From an uncultured Sphingomonadaceae bacterium (GTDB taxonomy: Bacteria > Pseudomonadota > Alphaproteobacteria > Sphingomonadales > Sphingomonadaceae), in contig CANLQE010000001.1 of assembly GCA_947493215.1 (NCBI GenBank), forward strand, positions 1,861,404 through 1,925,403: a stretch of DNA of 64,000 nucleotides, written 5' to 3'. Position numbers and translations under genes: made by a program. Shown one piece after another: positions 55,629 to 64,000 of this stretch. The notes under the pieces were generated by a model. That model was not told the DNA's origin. It saw nothing but the letters and a program-made list of their open reading frames with translations, and ran no database searches. Numbering within the stretch: the stretch's first letter is position 1; each line of letters starts with the position of its first letter.

Positions 55629-56789
55629 ATGGAAAACAACGAAGATGGCCGACCACAAAACACCGCGCGCGCGAGCCAGCACCCTTGGTATGGCGGTATG
55701 GAATTCAGGACGCTGGCCGAGTCTATCCCTGCCTTAGTATTCGTTAGTGATGCTGATGGCGCCAATATATACAGCAACGCGCAATTTCCACGTTATACGG
55801 GGTTGAGTGCGGACGAAATTTTGGGCGACGGCTGGCTGCAAACTATACATCCCGACGATCAAGAACGTGCCGCCGCCACCTGGCTTGAAAGCTGGACCAA
55901 TGGAACAAAATACGACACAAAATATCGTTTTCGAAGATTTGACGGGGAGTATCGCTGGCACCTGGTCAGGGGTGCGCCTGTTCGAGATGGAAACGACAAT
56001 ATTGTTCGATGGATCGGATCGTGCACAGATATCGAAGACCTGCTCGCTCATATCAGCGTTCAGTCACAGGCTGAGCAGATATTAGAAGCGCTGGGATCGG
56101 CGTCCGAACTGATTGTTTATGCCAAAGATGCCGACGGTAATTTCATCTACGCGAACGGCGCGGCCGGCGAAAAAATCGGTCAAAAACCCGATAGTATTGT
56201 CGGAAACACAGCCGGGAGTCTTGCTATAGAAGATGCTGAAGCCAAGGCTGTCGAGGAAAACGATGCTCTAGTCCGCGCGTCGACTGCATCTCATACTGTG
56301 GTCGAAAAATGGACACTTGCAGGCGCTGACACACGTCATTTCCGGTCCACTAAAGTGCCGTTACCATTGCCGGACGGCAGTATTGGGATTGCGGGACTAA
56401 GCATTGATTTGACCGATACCGTCAAAGCACAGGAGAAATACGAAGAAACGCTGGTCCATTCACGGAACCGGATTGATACCATTCCCATGATCACTTGGGT
56501 GTCTGACGAGGATGGCCAGCTCGTAGAAGTTAATCAGGCCTGGCATGATCATGCTGGATTTAAGGCGGTTTCTAAGGCGAGTTTTGATGATGTCATTGTA
56601 TCGGAATCAAAAGAGAATTTTTTTGATCACTGGAAGTTCTGCATCGAAAACGGCCAAATTCTAGATATCGAGATTGAGTTACGGGATGAAATCACCCAAA
56701 CTACCGTAACACGCCAAGCGCTTGCTATTCCAATGGATCGCAAGGAGTCCGGTGTTAGCAAGAGGTTCTGGTACGGGACCTTCTCCTGA
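55629..56789 (+). CDS. Triple-PAS sensor protein without output domain
   Basis: Protein of 386 residues made of three PAS domains: about 25-140 (with PAC motif RFRRFDGEYRWHLVRG), 147-265 and 275-380. No histidine kinase, GGDEF, EAL, HTH or methyl-accepting domain follows, and there are no membrane helices, so it is a cytosolic stand-alone sensor. The second PAS has KDADGNFIYANGAAGEKIG; no LOV-type GXNCRFLQ cysteine is seen. The gene ends normally with TGA after WYGTFS. A palindrome TTCGA-ATA-TCGAA (55598-55610) lies 19 bases before the start. The ribosome site is weak. Confidence 0.87.
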   Translation: MENNEDGRPQNTARASQHPWYGGMEFRTLAESIPALVFVSDADGANIYSNAQFPRYTGLSADEILGDGWLQTIHPDDQERAAATWLESWTNGTKYDTKYRFRRFDGEYRWHLVRGAPVRDGNDNIVRWIGSCTDIEDLLAHISVQSQAEQILEALGSASELIVYAKDADGNFIYANGAAGEKIGQKPDSIVGNTAGSLAIEDAEAKAVEENDALVRASTASHTVVEKWTLAGADTRHFRSTKVPLPLPDGSIGIAGLSIDLTDTVKAQEKYEETLVHSRNRIDTIPMITWVSDEDGQLVEVNQAWHDHAGFKAVSKASFDDVIVSESKENFFDHWKFCIENGQILDIEIELRDEITQTTVTRQALAIPMDRKESGVSKRFWYGTFS

Positions 56790-56874
56790 TTTTTTCGATA
56801 TAGCGGAGCCAAGTTTAGCGTCTTGGAAATTCTAACCATTTGCTGAGACAAGGTGTAACTGCCAAAGGAAGGTC

Positions 56875-57435
56875 ATGTCGCAACTGATCCTTTTTAACAA
56901 ACCGCATGGCGTGCTGTCGCAATTTACAGATAGCGGCACGGAAACTGCCCGACCAACCTTGTCCGCCTATATTGATGTGCCTGGCGTCTATCCAGCAGGA
57001 CGGCTGGACCGTGATAGCGAAGGGTTGTTGCTGCTGACCGATGATGGAAAGCTGCAAGCGCGTATTGCTGATCCCAAGTATAAGACGCCAAAATCCTATC
57101 TGGTGCAGGTTGAAGGCGATGCGGCGGAGGATAGCCTTGACCAGCTCCGAAAAGGCGTGCGGTTGAAGGACGGGACAACTCGGCCAGCGGATGTTGAGCG
57201 GATTGCCGTACCTGATCTATGGCCTCGCGATCCGCCCGTGCGTTTCCGCAAGAGCGTCCCCGACTGTTGGTTAAAACTGACCATCCGCGAAGGCCGAAAT
57301 CGGCAAGTGCGCCGCATGACAGCAGCGGTTGGTCTTCCAACGCTGAGGTTGGTCCGGTGGAGCATAGGAGACTGGACGCTCGAAGACCTGCAATTGGGAG
57401 AGTGGCGAAAAGTGGAGCTCTATTTCAGTCTGTGA
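56875..57435 (+). CDS. rluE: 23S rRNA pseudouridine synthase RluE-like
   Basis: Enzyme of 186 residues of the RsuA/RluB/E/F family without the S4 domain. The catalytic Asp is in [17 protein letters not shown]; the insertion [14 protein letters not shown] and [16 protein letters not shown] are typical of RluE, which modifies U2457 in E. coli. GGAAGGTC precedes the ATG. It overlaps the convergent FAD oxidoreductase gene by 11 bases. Confidence 0.92.
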   Translation: MSQLILFNKPHGVLSQFTDSGTETARPTLSAYIDVPGVYPAGRLDRDSEGLLLLTDDGKLQARIADPKYKTPKSYLVQVEGDAAEDSLDQLRKGVRLKDGTTRPADVERIAVPDLWPRDPPVRFRKSVPDCWLKLTIREGRNRQVRRMTAAVGLPTLRLVRWSIGDWTLEDLQLGEWRKVELYFSL

Positions 57436-58360
57436 TGCGCTGCGAAAGGGCGTCGCCAGACAGCCAAGCATATTCGATCCGCGGACCGAGCAACCAATCG
57501 CCGCAGACCCCGAGTTTTGTTTCGGCGTTGTACAACGCATCTACGCCGGCACTGCCTGATCGCGCATAGCGCCAGCGATGGGCAGCTGCGTGTAACGGCT
57601 CTGGCAAAGAAATTCCAAGGTCAGCGGCGAAATTTTTGGTTAGCGCCGCAAGTACTATGTCTTGCGAATCTTCCAGATGATCGCGGGACCATATCGGGGA
57701 TGCCTGTATCACCCAGCTATCCGGTCCATTACGCATCGGCTTATCATTATTTCTAGCGGCCCACCCAATAGCTGCGCCGTCGCGTAAAGTCGTTTGATTT
57801 GTTGGCAACGGTTCGACAAACGCGAGCATGACGGTCCAACAAGGATCAGAAACCGTGTCCCGCGCAGTCTTCGCAAAGGCTTTGTCCCAAGGATCAAGAA
57901 GTATCGCCGCCTGTTCCGCCGGTATTGCCAAGACCACAATATCAAATAACGTTTCTATTGAGTCATCTTGGCCGCGCACCATCCACTTGTCTTTTTTCTT
58001 TTCCAGCCGATCAATGCGGTTTGACCACGACACGTTAAGATTCGCAGCCATCGCCTTGATCGGCGCATTCATAGAAGGCGTTCCGACCCATGCGTCATCG
58101 CCGGCGGCTGACCATTTGGCGGCGACTCCATCGCTCTGCCATTTGCTTACGACTGTTTGAAATGCGGAATCACGAACTGTAAAATACTGTGCGCCATGGT
58201 CAAAGCGCAACTCGCCAGCTGGTGTCTGTGCACGCCGCGTTGACATCCGTCCGCCCGGTCCGCGCGCCTTGTCGAAAAGCTGCACGCTATGGCCCGCCGT
58301 TGTCAGAGGTTCGGCGCAAGCCAGACCCGATAGACCAGCACCGACAATGGCAATTTTCAT
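57425..58360 (-). CDS. FAD-dependent oxidoreductase (renalase-like)
   Basis: Protein of 311 residues with the N-terminal dinucleotide motif [13 protein letters not shown], the [14 protein letters not shown] block and a HGAQYF segment, the pattern of the renalase/amine-oxidase-like family common in Proteobacteria. It probably oxidises NAD(P)H isomers or another small amine. It lies 37 bases after uvrD on the same strand. Confidence 0.9.
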   Translation of the reverse strand: MKIAIVGAGLSGLACAEPLTTAGHSVQLFDKARGPGGRMSTRRAQTPAGELRFDHGAQYFTVRDSAFQTVVSKWQSDGVAAKWSAAGDDAWVGTPSMNAPIKAMAANLNVSWSNRIDRLEKKKDKWMVRGQDDSIETLFDIVVLAIPAEQAAILLDPWDKAFAKTARDTVSDPCWTVMLAFVEPLPTNQTTLRDGAAIGWAARNNDKPMRNGPDSWVIQASPIWSRDHLEDSQDIVLAALTKNFAADLGISLPEPLHAAAHRWRYARSGSAGVDALYNAETKLGVCGDWLLGPRIEYAWLSGDALSQRITD

Positions 58361-58397
58361 GGAGATGCCTTTCTTTGCATCGTTAAATAATCACGCT

Positions 58398-60680
58398 TCA
58401 AGCGACGTCGACAAAACTGTCTAGCACGCGCTTTTGCCCGCTTTTTTCAAACTCGATTTCGAGTTTATTGCCTTCTTTTTCGATCACTTCGCCATAGCCA
58501 AATTTTGTGTGAAAGACGCGCATTCCGATGGTGATATCATCACGCCCCTTATTGCCGAGCGACACTGCGCTGCGACGAGCTTCCTTGATGTTCTTGGGCG
58601 TGCTGTCAAAGCTGCCAGTGTTACGCGCCCGTTTCCAGCCTGGTCCGCGGGTCGCACCACGAGCGGCATCGGCGAACGGATCAGCACGTTCCGACCAGTT
58701 TGCGCGCCACAGGCTTTCTCCGCCCATCATGCTCGATTCTTCCTCAATATGCTCTGGCGGCAATTCACCGATGAAGCGGGAGGGAATAGAACTGGTCCAT
58801 TGTCCATAAATCCGTCGGTTGGCCGCATGGAAGATAGTGCATTTCTTCTTCGCCCGCGTAATCGCAACATAGGCGAGGCGGCGTTCTTCCTCTAGGGATG
58901 CAAGCCCGCCTTCGTCTAAGCTACGCTGGGACGGGAAGACGCCTTCCTCCCATCCGACGCAAAAAACATGGTCATATTCAAGACCTTTGGCCCCGTGCAT
59001 GGTCATGATCGTAACCTTGGCTTCATCACTTGCGGCGTCATTGTCCATCACTAGCGATACATGCTCGAGGAAGTCGCCTAGCGTTTCATATTCCTCCATC
59101 GCGCGAGTCAATTCGGTCAGGTTTTCAAGCCTTCCGGCAGCTTCCGGCGTACGGTCGGCCTGCAACATGGTGGTATAGCCGCATTCATCGAGCACGATCC
59201 GCGCCACTTCTGCATGGGACATTTCGTCGGCATGGGTGCGCCATCTTGCAAAACTGCGCATAAGTTCCGACAGCGTGGTTCTCGCCCGCGTTGGCAATTC
59301 ATCCGTATCGCAAATGCTGAGCGCGGCTGCGGCCAGCGGAATGCCTTGCGCTCTTGCGAGCCGGTGGATTTTTTCCACAGTTTTATCCCCAAGGCCGCGT
59401 TTGGGCACATTGACGATCCGTTCAAAGGCAAGATCATCGGCAGGCTGTGTAATCACCCGCAAATAGGCGAGGGCGTCGCGAATTTCCGCGCGCTCGTAAA
59501 AACGAAAGCCGCCGATAATCTTGTACGGCATGCCGATGGAGATAAACCGGTCCTCAAACTCGCGTGTTTGAAATTGGGCGCGGACGAGGATCGCCATATC
59601 ATTGAGCGAGACGCCCTTGTTTTGCAGACTCTCCATCTCTTCACCGGTGCGCCGCGCTTCTTCTGGACCATCCCAAACGCCGGTGACTTGAACTTTGTCG
59701 CCTTCCTGCTCTTCGGTCCACAGAGTCTTGCCGAGCCGGCCGCTATTGTTAGAAATCAACTCAGATGCAGCAGCCAAGATATGGGGCGTGGAGCGATAAT
59801 TTTGCTCCAGCTTGACAACCTTGGCATCCGTGAAATCTTTCTCGAAGCGCAAGATATTGGCGACCTCCGCTCCGCGCCAACTATAGATTGACTGGTCATC
59901 ATCGCCGACACAGCAAATATTTTTACGCTCCTGAGCGAGCAATCTCAGCCAGAGATATTGGCTGCTATTCGTATCCTGATACTCGTCGACGAGGATATAT
60001 TTGAACCGCTCTTGGTACAGCTTCAATATTTCGCGATCAGTCTTAAGCAGGTTGAGGATGTGCAGCAGAAGATCGCCAAAATCGCAAGCATTGAGAACCT
60101 TTAGCCGTGCTTGATAAGCGGCGTAAAATTCCTGACCACGGCCATTGGCATAGCGCTCATTCTCATTGGCATCGAGATCGGCGGGGTTCAGGCCGCGGTT
60201 TTTCCATTGATCTATCAGCCCGGCCAGTGACCTTGCGGGCCAACGCTTTTCATCCAGTTCCTCGGCCTGAATTAGTTGCTTGAGCAGGCGCAGCTGATCA
60301 TCCGTATCGAGTATCGTAAAATTGCTTTGCAGCCCAACCAGTTCGGCATGGCGGCGGAGCATCTTTGCCCCAATGCTGTGAAACGTTCCTAGCCAGGGCA
60401 TGCCTTCGACGGCGTCACCGACAATCGCACCGATCCGTTCCTTCATTTCGCGCGCCGCTTTATTAGTGAAGGTCACGGCGAGAATTTCGGACGGCCATGC
60501 CTTGCGAGAATAAACGAGATGCGCGAGTCGTCGGGTAAGGGCGGCGGTTTTGCCTGTACCAGCTCCAGCTAGCACCAGCACCGGTCCTTCGGTGGTCAGG
60601 ACAGCATCGCGTTGTGGAGCGTTGAGCCCGCGCACATAAGGTGGATCGCTTTCGGCAGGTATGTTGACATGTTCGGTCAC
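58398..60680 (-). CDS. uvrD: ATP-dependent DNA helicase UvrD/PcrA
   Basis: SF1 helicase of about 760 residues for nucleotide-excision and mismatch repair. Walker A GAGTGKTAALTRRL, motif Ia TFTNKAAREMKERIG, DEYQDTN (Walker B), GDDDQSIYSWRGAE and VAITRAKK are all present, and a Tudor-like C-terminal region (IGMRVFHTKFGYGEV) ends it. The open frame extends to 60899, but that part runs over a divergent small gene. GTG 60680 (VTEHVNIPAES) gives the usual N-terminus before PPYVRGLN; ATG 60701 is an alternative. Confidence 0.93.
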   Translation of the reverse strand: MTEHVNIPAESDPPYVRGLNAPQRDAVLTTEGPVLVLAGAGTGKTAALTRRLAHLVYSRKAWPSEILAVTFTNKAAREMKERIGAIVGDAVEGMPWLGTFHSIGAKMLRRHAELVGLQSNFTILDTDDQLRLLKQLIQAEELDEKRWPARSLAGLIDQWKNRGLNPADLDANENERYANGRGQEFYAAYQARLKVLNACDFGDLLLHILNLLKTDREILKLYQERFKYILVDEYQDTNSSQYLWLRLLAQERKNICCVGDDDQSIYSWRGAEVANILRFEKDFTDAKVVKLEQNYRSTPHILAAASELISNNSGRLGKTLWTEEQEGDKVQVTGVWDGPEEARRTGEEMESLQNKGVSLNDMAILVRAQFQTREFEDRFISIGMPYKIIGGFRFYERAEIRDALAYLRVITQPADDLAFERIVNVPKRGLGDKTVEKIHRLARAQGIPLAAAALSICDTDELPTRARTTLSELMRSFARWRTHADEMSHAEVARIVLDECGYTTMLQADRTPEAAGRLENLTELTRAMEEYETLGDFLEHVSLVMDNDAASDEAKVTIMTMHGAKGLEYDHVFCVGWEEGVFPSQRSLDEGGLASLEEERRLAYVAITRAKKKCTIFHAANRRIYGQWTSSIPSRFIGELPPEHIEEESSMMGGESLWRANWSERADPFADAARGATRGPGWKRARNTGSFDSTPKNIKEARRSAVSLGNKGRDDITIGMRVFHTKFGYGEVIEKEGNKLEIEFEKSGQKRVLDSFVDVA

Positions 60681-60744
60681 GGGTGAACAGTTAGGGAACA
60701 TCCTGGGCGGCGGCAAGATTAATATCATTTTTAACATGACCGAA

Positions 60745-60776
60745 GGTGCAGGTTGTAGATCATGTTGCGCTGCACC
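60745..60776. promoter_or_regulatory. Inverted repeat between uvrD and the 41-residue gene
   Basis: GGTGCAG (60745-60751) and CTGCACC (60770-60776) are perfect inverted copies 18 bases apart. They lie between two divergent starts. A protein-binding site is possible. It does not resemble the alphaproteobacterial SOS box (GAACN7GAAC). Confidence 0.35.
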
Positions 60777-60821
60777 ATATGTAATCCATAGAAAATGATA
60801 TATTGCAGATTGGAACCCGAT

Positions 60822-60947
60822 ATGAGCAAACGACTGACGTTTAGCGCGATACTCGCGACGGCCCTGATGGCGACAACCACATTTTATACGCAGATTCAAA
60901 ATGATGAAAGCGAAACGGCTTCCGCCTATGAAGCCGTCAATAGCTGA
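60822..60947 (+). CDS. Small exported or membrane peptide, 41 residues
   Basis: The frame encodes a basic start (MSKRLTF), a hydrophobic stretch SAILATALMATTTFY and an acidic tail ending in EAVNS. This is the build of a signal peptide plus short mature part, or of a single-pass membrane peptide. It lies head to head with uvrD and just before the convergent end of rsmD. A weak TGGAAC is the only ribosome site; an in-frame ATG at 60795 would add nine residues. TATATT (60798-60803 area) could be a -10. No family recognised. Confidence 0.45.
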   Translation: MSKRLTFSAILATALMATTTFYTQIQNDESETASAYEAVNS

Positions 60948-60968
60948 GGTCAGGATGCCGCAAGGTAG

Positions 60969-61505
60969 TTAGGCGGGCCGCAATATATGGAGCCTTGCCT
61001 TGCCGCTATCTCGCTGACTTTCCAGAGTAAAGCCTTTGACGACCACCTCTTCCTTGCGAGAGGTTTCTATAGCAATCCAGCATGACGGCTCAAACCAACC
61101 ATGGCGACCTAATTTGGACAAAGCTACGGCACCAGCTCCCGTTTCATATGGTGGATCCATAAGGATAAGATCATAAGGCTTTCGGGCCGGGCCGAGGGCC
61201 AGCACAGACCCGATACGGACGTCGGCATCAGCATTGAGCGTTTCTATGTTTTTTTCCAATGCTTTGAGCGCGTCGCGGTCCTGTTCCACGAATGTGCAAT
61301 GTGCCGCTCCACGTGACAAAGCCTCTAAGCCGAGCGCACCAGAGCCAGAAAAAAGATCCAACACTTGAAGGTCAGAAAAATCACCCAACCGGCTCGTAAG
61401 CATTGAGAATAAACGTTCGCGCGTGCGATCTGCGGTCGGACGGGTGGTGTCACCTTTAGGCGCAATAATTTTCCGCCCGCGCCAGTCGCCTGCGATAATC
61501 CGCAT
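60969..61505 (-). CDS. rsmD: 16S rRNA (guanine966-N2)-methyltransferase
   Basis: RsmD methyltransferase of 178 residues. The N-terminus MRIIAGDWRGRKI with RPTADRTRERLF, the SAM loop VLDLFSGSGALGLEAL and the catalytic LMDPPYETG are characteristic. Its ATG overlaps the stop of the pseudouridine synthase gene (TAATG). Both act on rRNA, so they form a small ribosome-maturation operon. Confidence 0.96.
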   Translation of the reverse strand: MRIIAGDWRGRKIIAPKGDTTRPTADRTRERLFSMLTSRLGDFSDLQVLDLFSGSGALGLEALSRGAAHCTFVEQDRDALKALEKNIETLNADADVRIGSVLALGPARKPYDLILMDPPYETGAGAVALSKLGRHGWFEPSCWIAIETSRKEEVVVKGFTLESQRDSGKARLHILRPA

Positions 61506-62329
61506 TATTTCAACGTCTTCCGAAACTGTACTAAGTCATGCTGTCGTACGACTTCAATTTCGCCCTTTTGCAAATCGCCCAGCACAAATGGCCCATAACG
61601 GGTACGGATGAGGCGGGATACTTCCAAACCAAAATGCTCCAATACCTTGCGGACTTCGCGGTTTTTGCCTTCGGTCAGCGTCATTTCAATCCATTGATTG
61701 CGCCCCGTGCGCCGCTCCAGATTGGCGGTAATCGGGCTGTAGTGCATGCCTTCTATTGTGATGCCACGATAGAGTTCCTCTAGCTGATTCTGGGTTATGT
61801 CACCAAAAGTTCGGGCGCGATACGTGCGTTCAATGCCGGTTTTGGGAAGCTCCATCTCGCGCTTAAACCCGCCATCTGTTGTCATCAACAACAAGCCTTC
61901 GGTATTCATATCCAACCGGCCAATTGGCATCACCCGTTCCATTTCTGGAAGCACATCATAAATGGTTTTTTTACCAGAAAAATCGCGCTCGGCAGTCAGA
62001 TAACCATTAGGCTTGTGGAAACGGTATAATTTGGCTGGTGAAGGCTCTGCGACGGGATTGCCATCGACGGTGATCCCGGTGAGGTTTTTCAGTAGCAAGG
62101 ACGGATGATCTACGGTCACACCGTTTAGAGCGATCCGTTCTTCGCCAATCATCCGCTCAATTTCGCGGCGCGAGGCGACACCAGCGCGCGCCAGTAACTT
62201 TGCAATGCGTTGCCCTTCGCGCACTTGCGCTTCAGGCGGCTTGGCGCTTGGCGGTTCTTGCTTTGCGCCGCGCGTAGGCTTGGCTTTATAAATTTTACCT
62301 GATTCTTTATCGGTCATGGTTTTTCGCAT
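61505..62329 (-). CDS. rluB: rRNA pseudouridine synthase, RluB/RsuA family
   Basis: Protein of about 274 residues: a basic, Lys/Pro-rich N-terminus, an S4 RNA-binding domain (RIAKLLARAGVASRREIE), and the catalytic domain with Asp in GRLDMNTEGLLLMTTDGG and TEGKNREVRKVLEHFG. RluB (23S U2605) is the most likely assignment. The start is uncertain: ATG 62329 or 62317, neither with a clear ribosome site. The open frame continues to 62482 but would cross the divergent DUF1223 gene. Confidence 0.9.
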   Translation of the reverse strand: MRKTMTDKESGKIYKAKPTRGAKQEPPSAKPPEAQVREGQRIAKLLARAGVASRREIERMIGEERIALNGVTVDHPSLLLKNLTGITVDGNPVAEPSPAKLYRFHKPNGYLTAERDFSGKKTIYDVLPEMERVMPIGRLDMNTEGLLLMTTDGGFKREMELPKTGIERTYRARTFGDITQNQLEELYRGITIEGMHYSPITANLERRTGRNQWIEMTLTEGKNREVRKVLEHFGLEVSRLIRTRYGPFVLGDLQKGEIEVVRQHDLVQFRKTLK

Positions 62330-62416
62330 GGCGGAAAAAAAACTTTGCTGCAATCTGTAACCGATTGGATGGGCGAAGCGAATGGCTGGATAGTTACTTA
62401 ATCGGAAGGTGTCGTG

Positions 62417-63202
62417 ATGCGTCATATAATTTTGCCAGCAATGGTTGCTGCAACAGCATTTGCAGGCTTTATGGGTGCCCAAATCGCCCAGTCATCGAGC
62501 GGCGCCTCCGCACAAGTAGCTACACCCGCGACAAATTTTGGTGATGAAACGGTTTCCCCTAATCCGATCGTCGTCGAACTCTTCACCAGTCAGGGATGCT
62601 CATCCTGCCCCCCTGCAGATATGCTAGCTTCCCGGTTAGCCAAAGACAGCTCCTTGCTGGTGATTTCGCGGCCTGTTACTTATTGGGACCGCCTCGGTTG
62701 GAAAGATACGCTGGCTCGGGAAGATAATACCCAGCTGCAGCGTACTTATGCCGGCAAAGGCAAGGCCGGTTCCGGCGTTTACACGCCGCAAATGATCGTC
62801 AATGGCGGCGGCGGTGCTGTTGGATCGCGGGAAGGCGATGTCCGTTCTCTCGTGAGGCTAGCAAAAAATACAAATGGCCCGGTAATCGAAGCAGGCCGTG
62901 ATGAGACCGGTTCCGTGATCGTAACTATTAGCGGCCAATCCCGCTATATGGCCGGCGTTTCGCTACTCGCGCTCAGCTCATCGGAAACGGTGCAGGTTGG
63001 CCGCGGGGAAAATGGCGGGCGTCGGTTACATTATACCAATGTGGTAAAAAGCGAGCGCAATCTTGGCAGCTGGGATGGCACATCGATGCGCATCACACTT
63101 TCCGGCAAGGATATGAATGTCGCTGGCGCCGATAAATATGCGATTATCGTCCAGCGCCCCGGTGCAGGCGCGATAGTTGGCGCCAAGCTGCTCGATATTT
63201 AA
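62417..63202 (+). CDS. DUF1223 exported thioredoxin-like protein
   Basis: Protein of 261 residues with a signal peptide (about residues 1-33) and a thioredoxin-like fold with the CXXC-type motif GCSSCPPAD close to the mature N-terminus, as in the DUF1223 family. YTPQMIVNG is another family block. It may be a periplasmic thiol protein; the role is not established. GGAAGGTG is well placed for the ATG at 62417; a GTG one codon earlier is in frame. Confidence 0.88.
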   Translation: MRHIILPAMVAATAFAGFMGAQIAQSSSGASAQVATPATNFGDETVSPNPIVVELFTSQGCSSCPPADMLASRLAKDSSLLVISRPVTYWDRLGWKDTLAREDNTQLQRTYAGKGKAGSGVYTPQMIVNGGGGAVGSREGDVRSLVRLAKNTNGPVIEAGRDETGSVIVTISGQSRYMAGVSLLALSSSETVQVGRGENGGRRLHYTNVVKSERNLGSWDGTSMRITLSGKDMNVAGADKYAIIVQRPGAGAIVGAKLLDI

Positions 63203-63251
63203 GCTATCCGCAAAAATCTGACTGGCATTCGAAGCGTTTGCCGCTAGTGTT

Positions 63252-63268
63252 TCCCTCAGTTTGAGGGA
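63252..63268 (+). promoter_or_regulatory. Hairpin covering the ribosome site of the ampG gene
   Basis: TCCCTCA (63252-63258) and TGAGGGA (63262-63268) form a perfect 7-pair stem with a GTT loop. The 3' arm is the Shine-Dalgarno sequence (GAGGGAGA) for the GTG at 63278. A three-codon frame ATGGCGTGA begins at 63273 and ends on the GTG. Confidence 0.4.
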
Positions 63269-63277
63269 GAGTATGGC

Positions 63278-64000
63278 GTGAGTGAAACGGCCAAAGCAGA
63301 AGATAAACCGGGATTTAGAAAGTTAATTGCATCGTTGGGCCAAAGAAAGACCGGCATGATGTTCGTGTTCGGGTTTTCCGCCGGTTTGCCTTATTCTCTA
63401 TTGCTAGGCACACTCTACGCTTGGCTTTCTGACGCAAAAGTGGATCTTGAGACTATGGGGGTATTTTCTCTCATTGGTCTCGCATATGCGTTCAAATTCC
63501 TTTGGTCACCGGTAGTCGATCGCTTGAAAATTCCTGGTCTTCATAGACTGGGTCGCCGTAAAAGCTGGCTGATTCCGGCCCAGTTATTGCTCGGGGCTAT
63601 TCTTTTGACCCTGTCAGTTCTCAACCCTCAAACTTCTATAGGCTGGTTTTCTTTGCTCGCCGGAATGGGAGCCTTTGCTTCTGCGACACAGGATGTCGTG
63701 ATCGATGCGTGGCGTGTGGACGTCGCGGATGAAGTAGCAACATTGGATATGTTGTCGACAGTGTATCAATTAGGTTACCGAATTGCTGCGCTTGTGGGCG
63801 GGGCTTTGGCATTGTTTTTGGCCGATGCTTATAGCTGGCCGCTAGTCTACGCGCTTATGGGAGGAATCATGATAGTGATTTCTGTCGCGACCTTCTTTGC
63901 ACCGGATACCCTTGCCACAGACGGCCCCGATGGAGACAATGCCTTGCGCATGGCGGGTCAGCTCGACCCTAAAATTCGCGCTTATGGCTTGGCTATCGTA
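63278..64000 (+). CDS. ampG: AmpG family muropeptide/MFS permease (3' end outside window)
   Basis: The first 241 residues of a major-facilitator protein read through to the window end with no stop. FGFSAGLPYSLLLGTLYAWLS, FLWSPVVDR and LGRRKSWL are the AmpG signature; AmpG imports anhydromuropeptides for cell-wall recycling. It starts at GTG 63278 with GAGGGAGA eight bases upstream. About seven membrane helices are visible. It lies 75 bases after the DUF1223 gene on the same strand. Confidence 0.9.
   Translation, partial: MSETAKAEDKPGFRKLIASLGQRKTGMMFVFGFSAGLPYSLLLGTLYAWLSDAKVDLETMGVFSLIGLAYAFKFLWSPVVDRLKIPGLHRLGRRKSWLIPAQLLLGAILLTLSVLNPQTSIGWFSLLAGMGAFASATQDVVIDAWRVDVADEVATLDMLSTVYQLGYRIAALVGGALALFLADAYSWPLVYALMGGIMIVISVATFFAPDTLATDGPDGDNALRMAGQLDPKIRAYGLAIV

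Noticed and set aside
60681-60899. N-terminal extension of UvrD to 60899
   Set aside because: The added residues do not resemble helicases and run antisense to a better small frame; the usual N-terminus begins near 60680.

Overview
The window reads as chromosome of an alphaproteobacterium of the order Sphingomonadales, probably a marine Parasphingorhabdus/Sphingorhabdus-like lineage. This is inferred from moderate GC, dense short-overlap operons, gene families typical of sphingomonads (COG4798 exported methyltransferase-like proteins, DUF3597, DUF1223, DUF481, purF-SDR, AspH/TPR) and gene order. No transposase, phage gene, CRISPR array, tRNA or rRNA was found. No stretch over 300 bases lacks a gene. 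Both ends cut genes: ccmF on the left, an ampG-type transporter on the right.

Layout. 1-3.5 kb: the end of a cytochrome c maturation operon (ccmF-G-H-I) with start/stop overlaps. 3.5-5.6 kb: the K+ importer kup behind a strongly structured leader. 5.6-9.7 kb: a methyltransferase, then rpiB-glyA-nrdR-trmJ (C1 and ribonucleotide metabolism, tRNA modification) and a chorismate mutase. 9.76-10.57 kb: rpsD with a structured leader and a strong terminator. 10.6-15.4 kb: exported S9 and M28 peptidases, then agmatine deiminase. 15.5-20.1 kb: a glutamate-synthase-domain protein, two tandem exported methyltransferase-like paralogues, a membrane protein and N-carbamoylputrescine amidase; aguA plus aguB form a complete agmatine-to-putrescine route around them. 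20.1-25.5 kb: a MarR regulator facing an M19 dipeptidase-like protein across a palindromic operator, uracil-DNA glycosylase, DUF3597/DUF937/acidic small proteins, and NfeD-SPFH.

25.6-33.1 kb: a second M28-like protein, guaB, a 69-residue exported protein, rsmB, a TPR protein, DUF481, rppH and an HSL-type esterase. 33.2-36.3 kb: korAB (2-oxoacid:ferredoxin oxidoreductase) behind a long inverted repeat. 36.5-42.4 kb: membrane hydrolase, photolyase, SDR, cyclopropane fatty acid synthase and a serine hydrolase. 42.4-48.5 kb: SDR-purF, hisI, a lipoprotein, a LiuR-like MerR regulator with acyl-CoA dehydrogenase, and a small exported DGDG-repeat protein. 48.6-55 kb: dienelactone hydrolase, cysK, an MFS transporter, and two 2-oxoglutarate oxygenases (AspH and JmjC/RoxA type) around an L,D-transpeptidase. 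55-64 kb: a winged-helix regulator facing a PAS-only protein, rluE, a FAD oxidoreductase, uvrD, a 41-residue peptide gene, rsmD, an RluB-type synthase, DUF1223 and ampG.

Most of the window is housekeeping. The observations most worth a second look are RNA or operator structures (kup leader, korA inverted repeat, rpsD leader, a start codon buried in a hairpin for the UDG gene, MarR and LiuR-like operators), two metallopeptidase homologues that have lost metal ligands, a PAS-only protein with a divergent regulator, a DUF937/acidic-protein pair with a shared DGDGNPL tail, and several very small genes.
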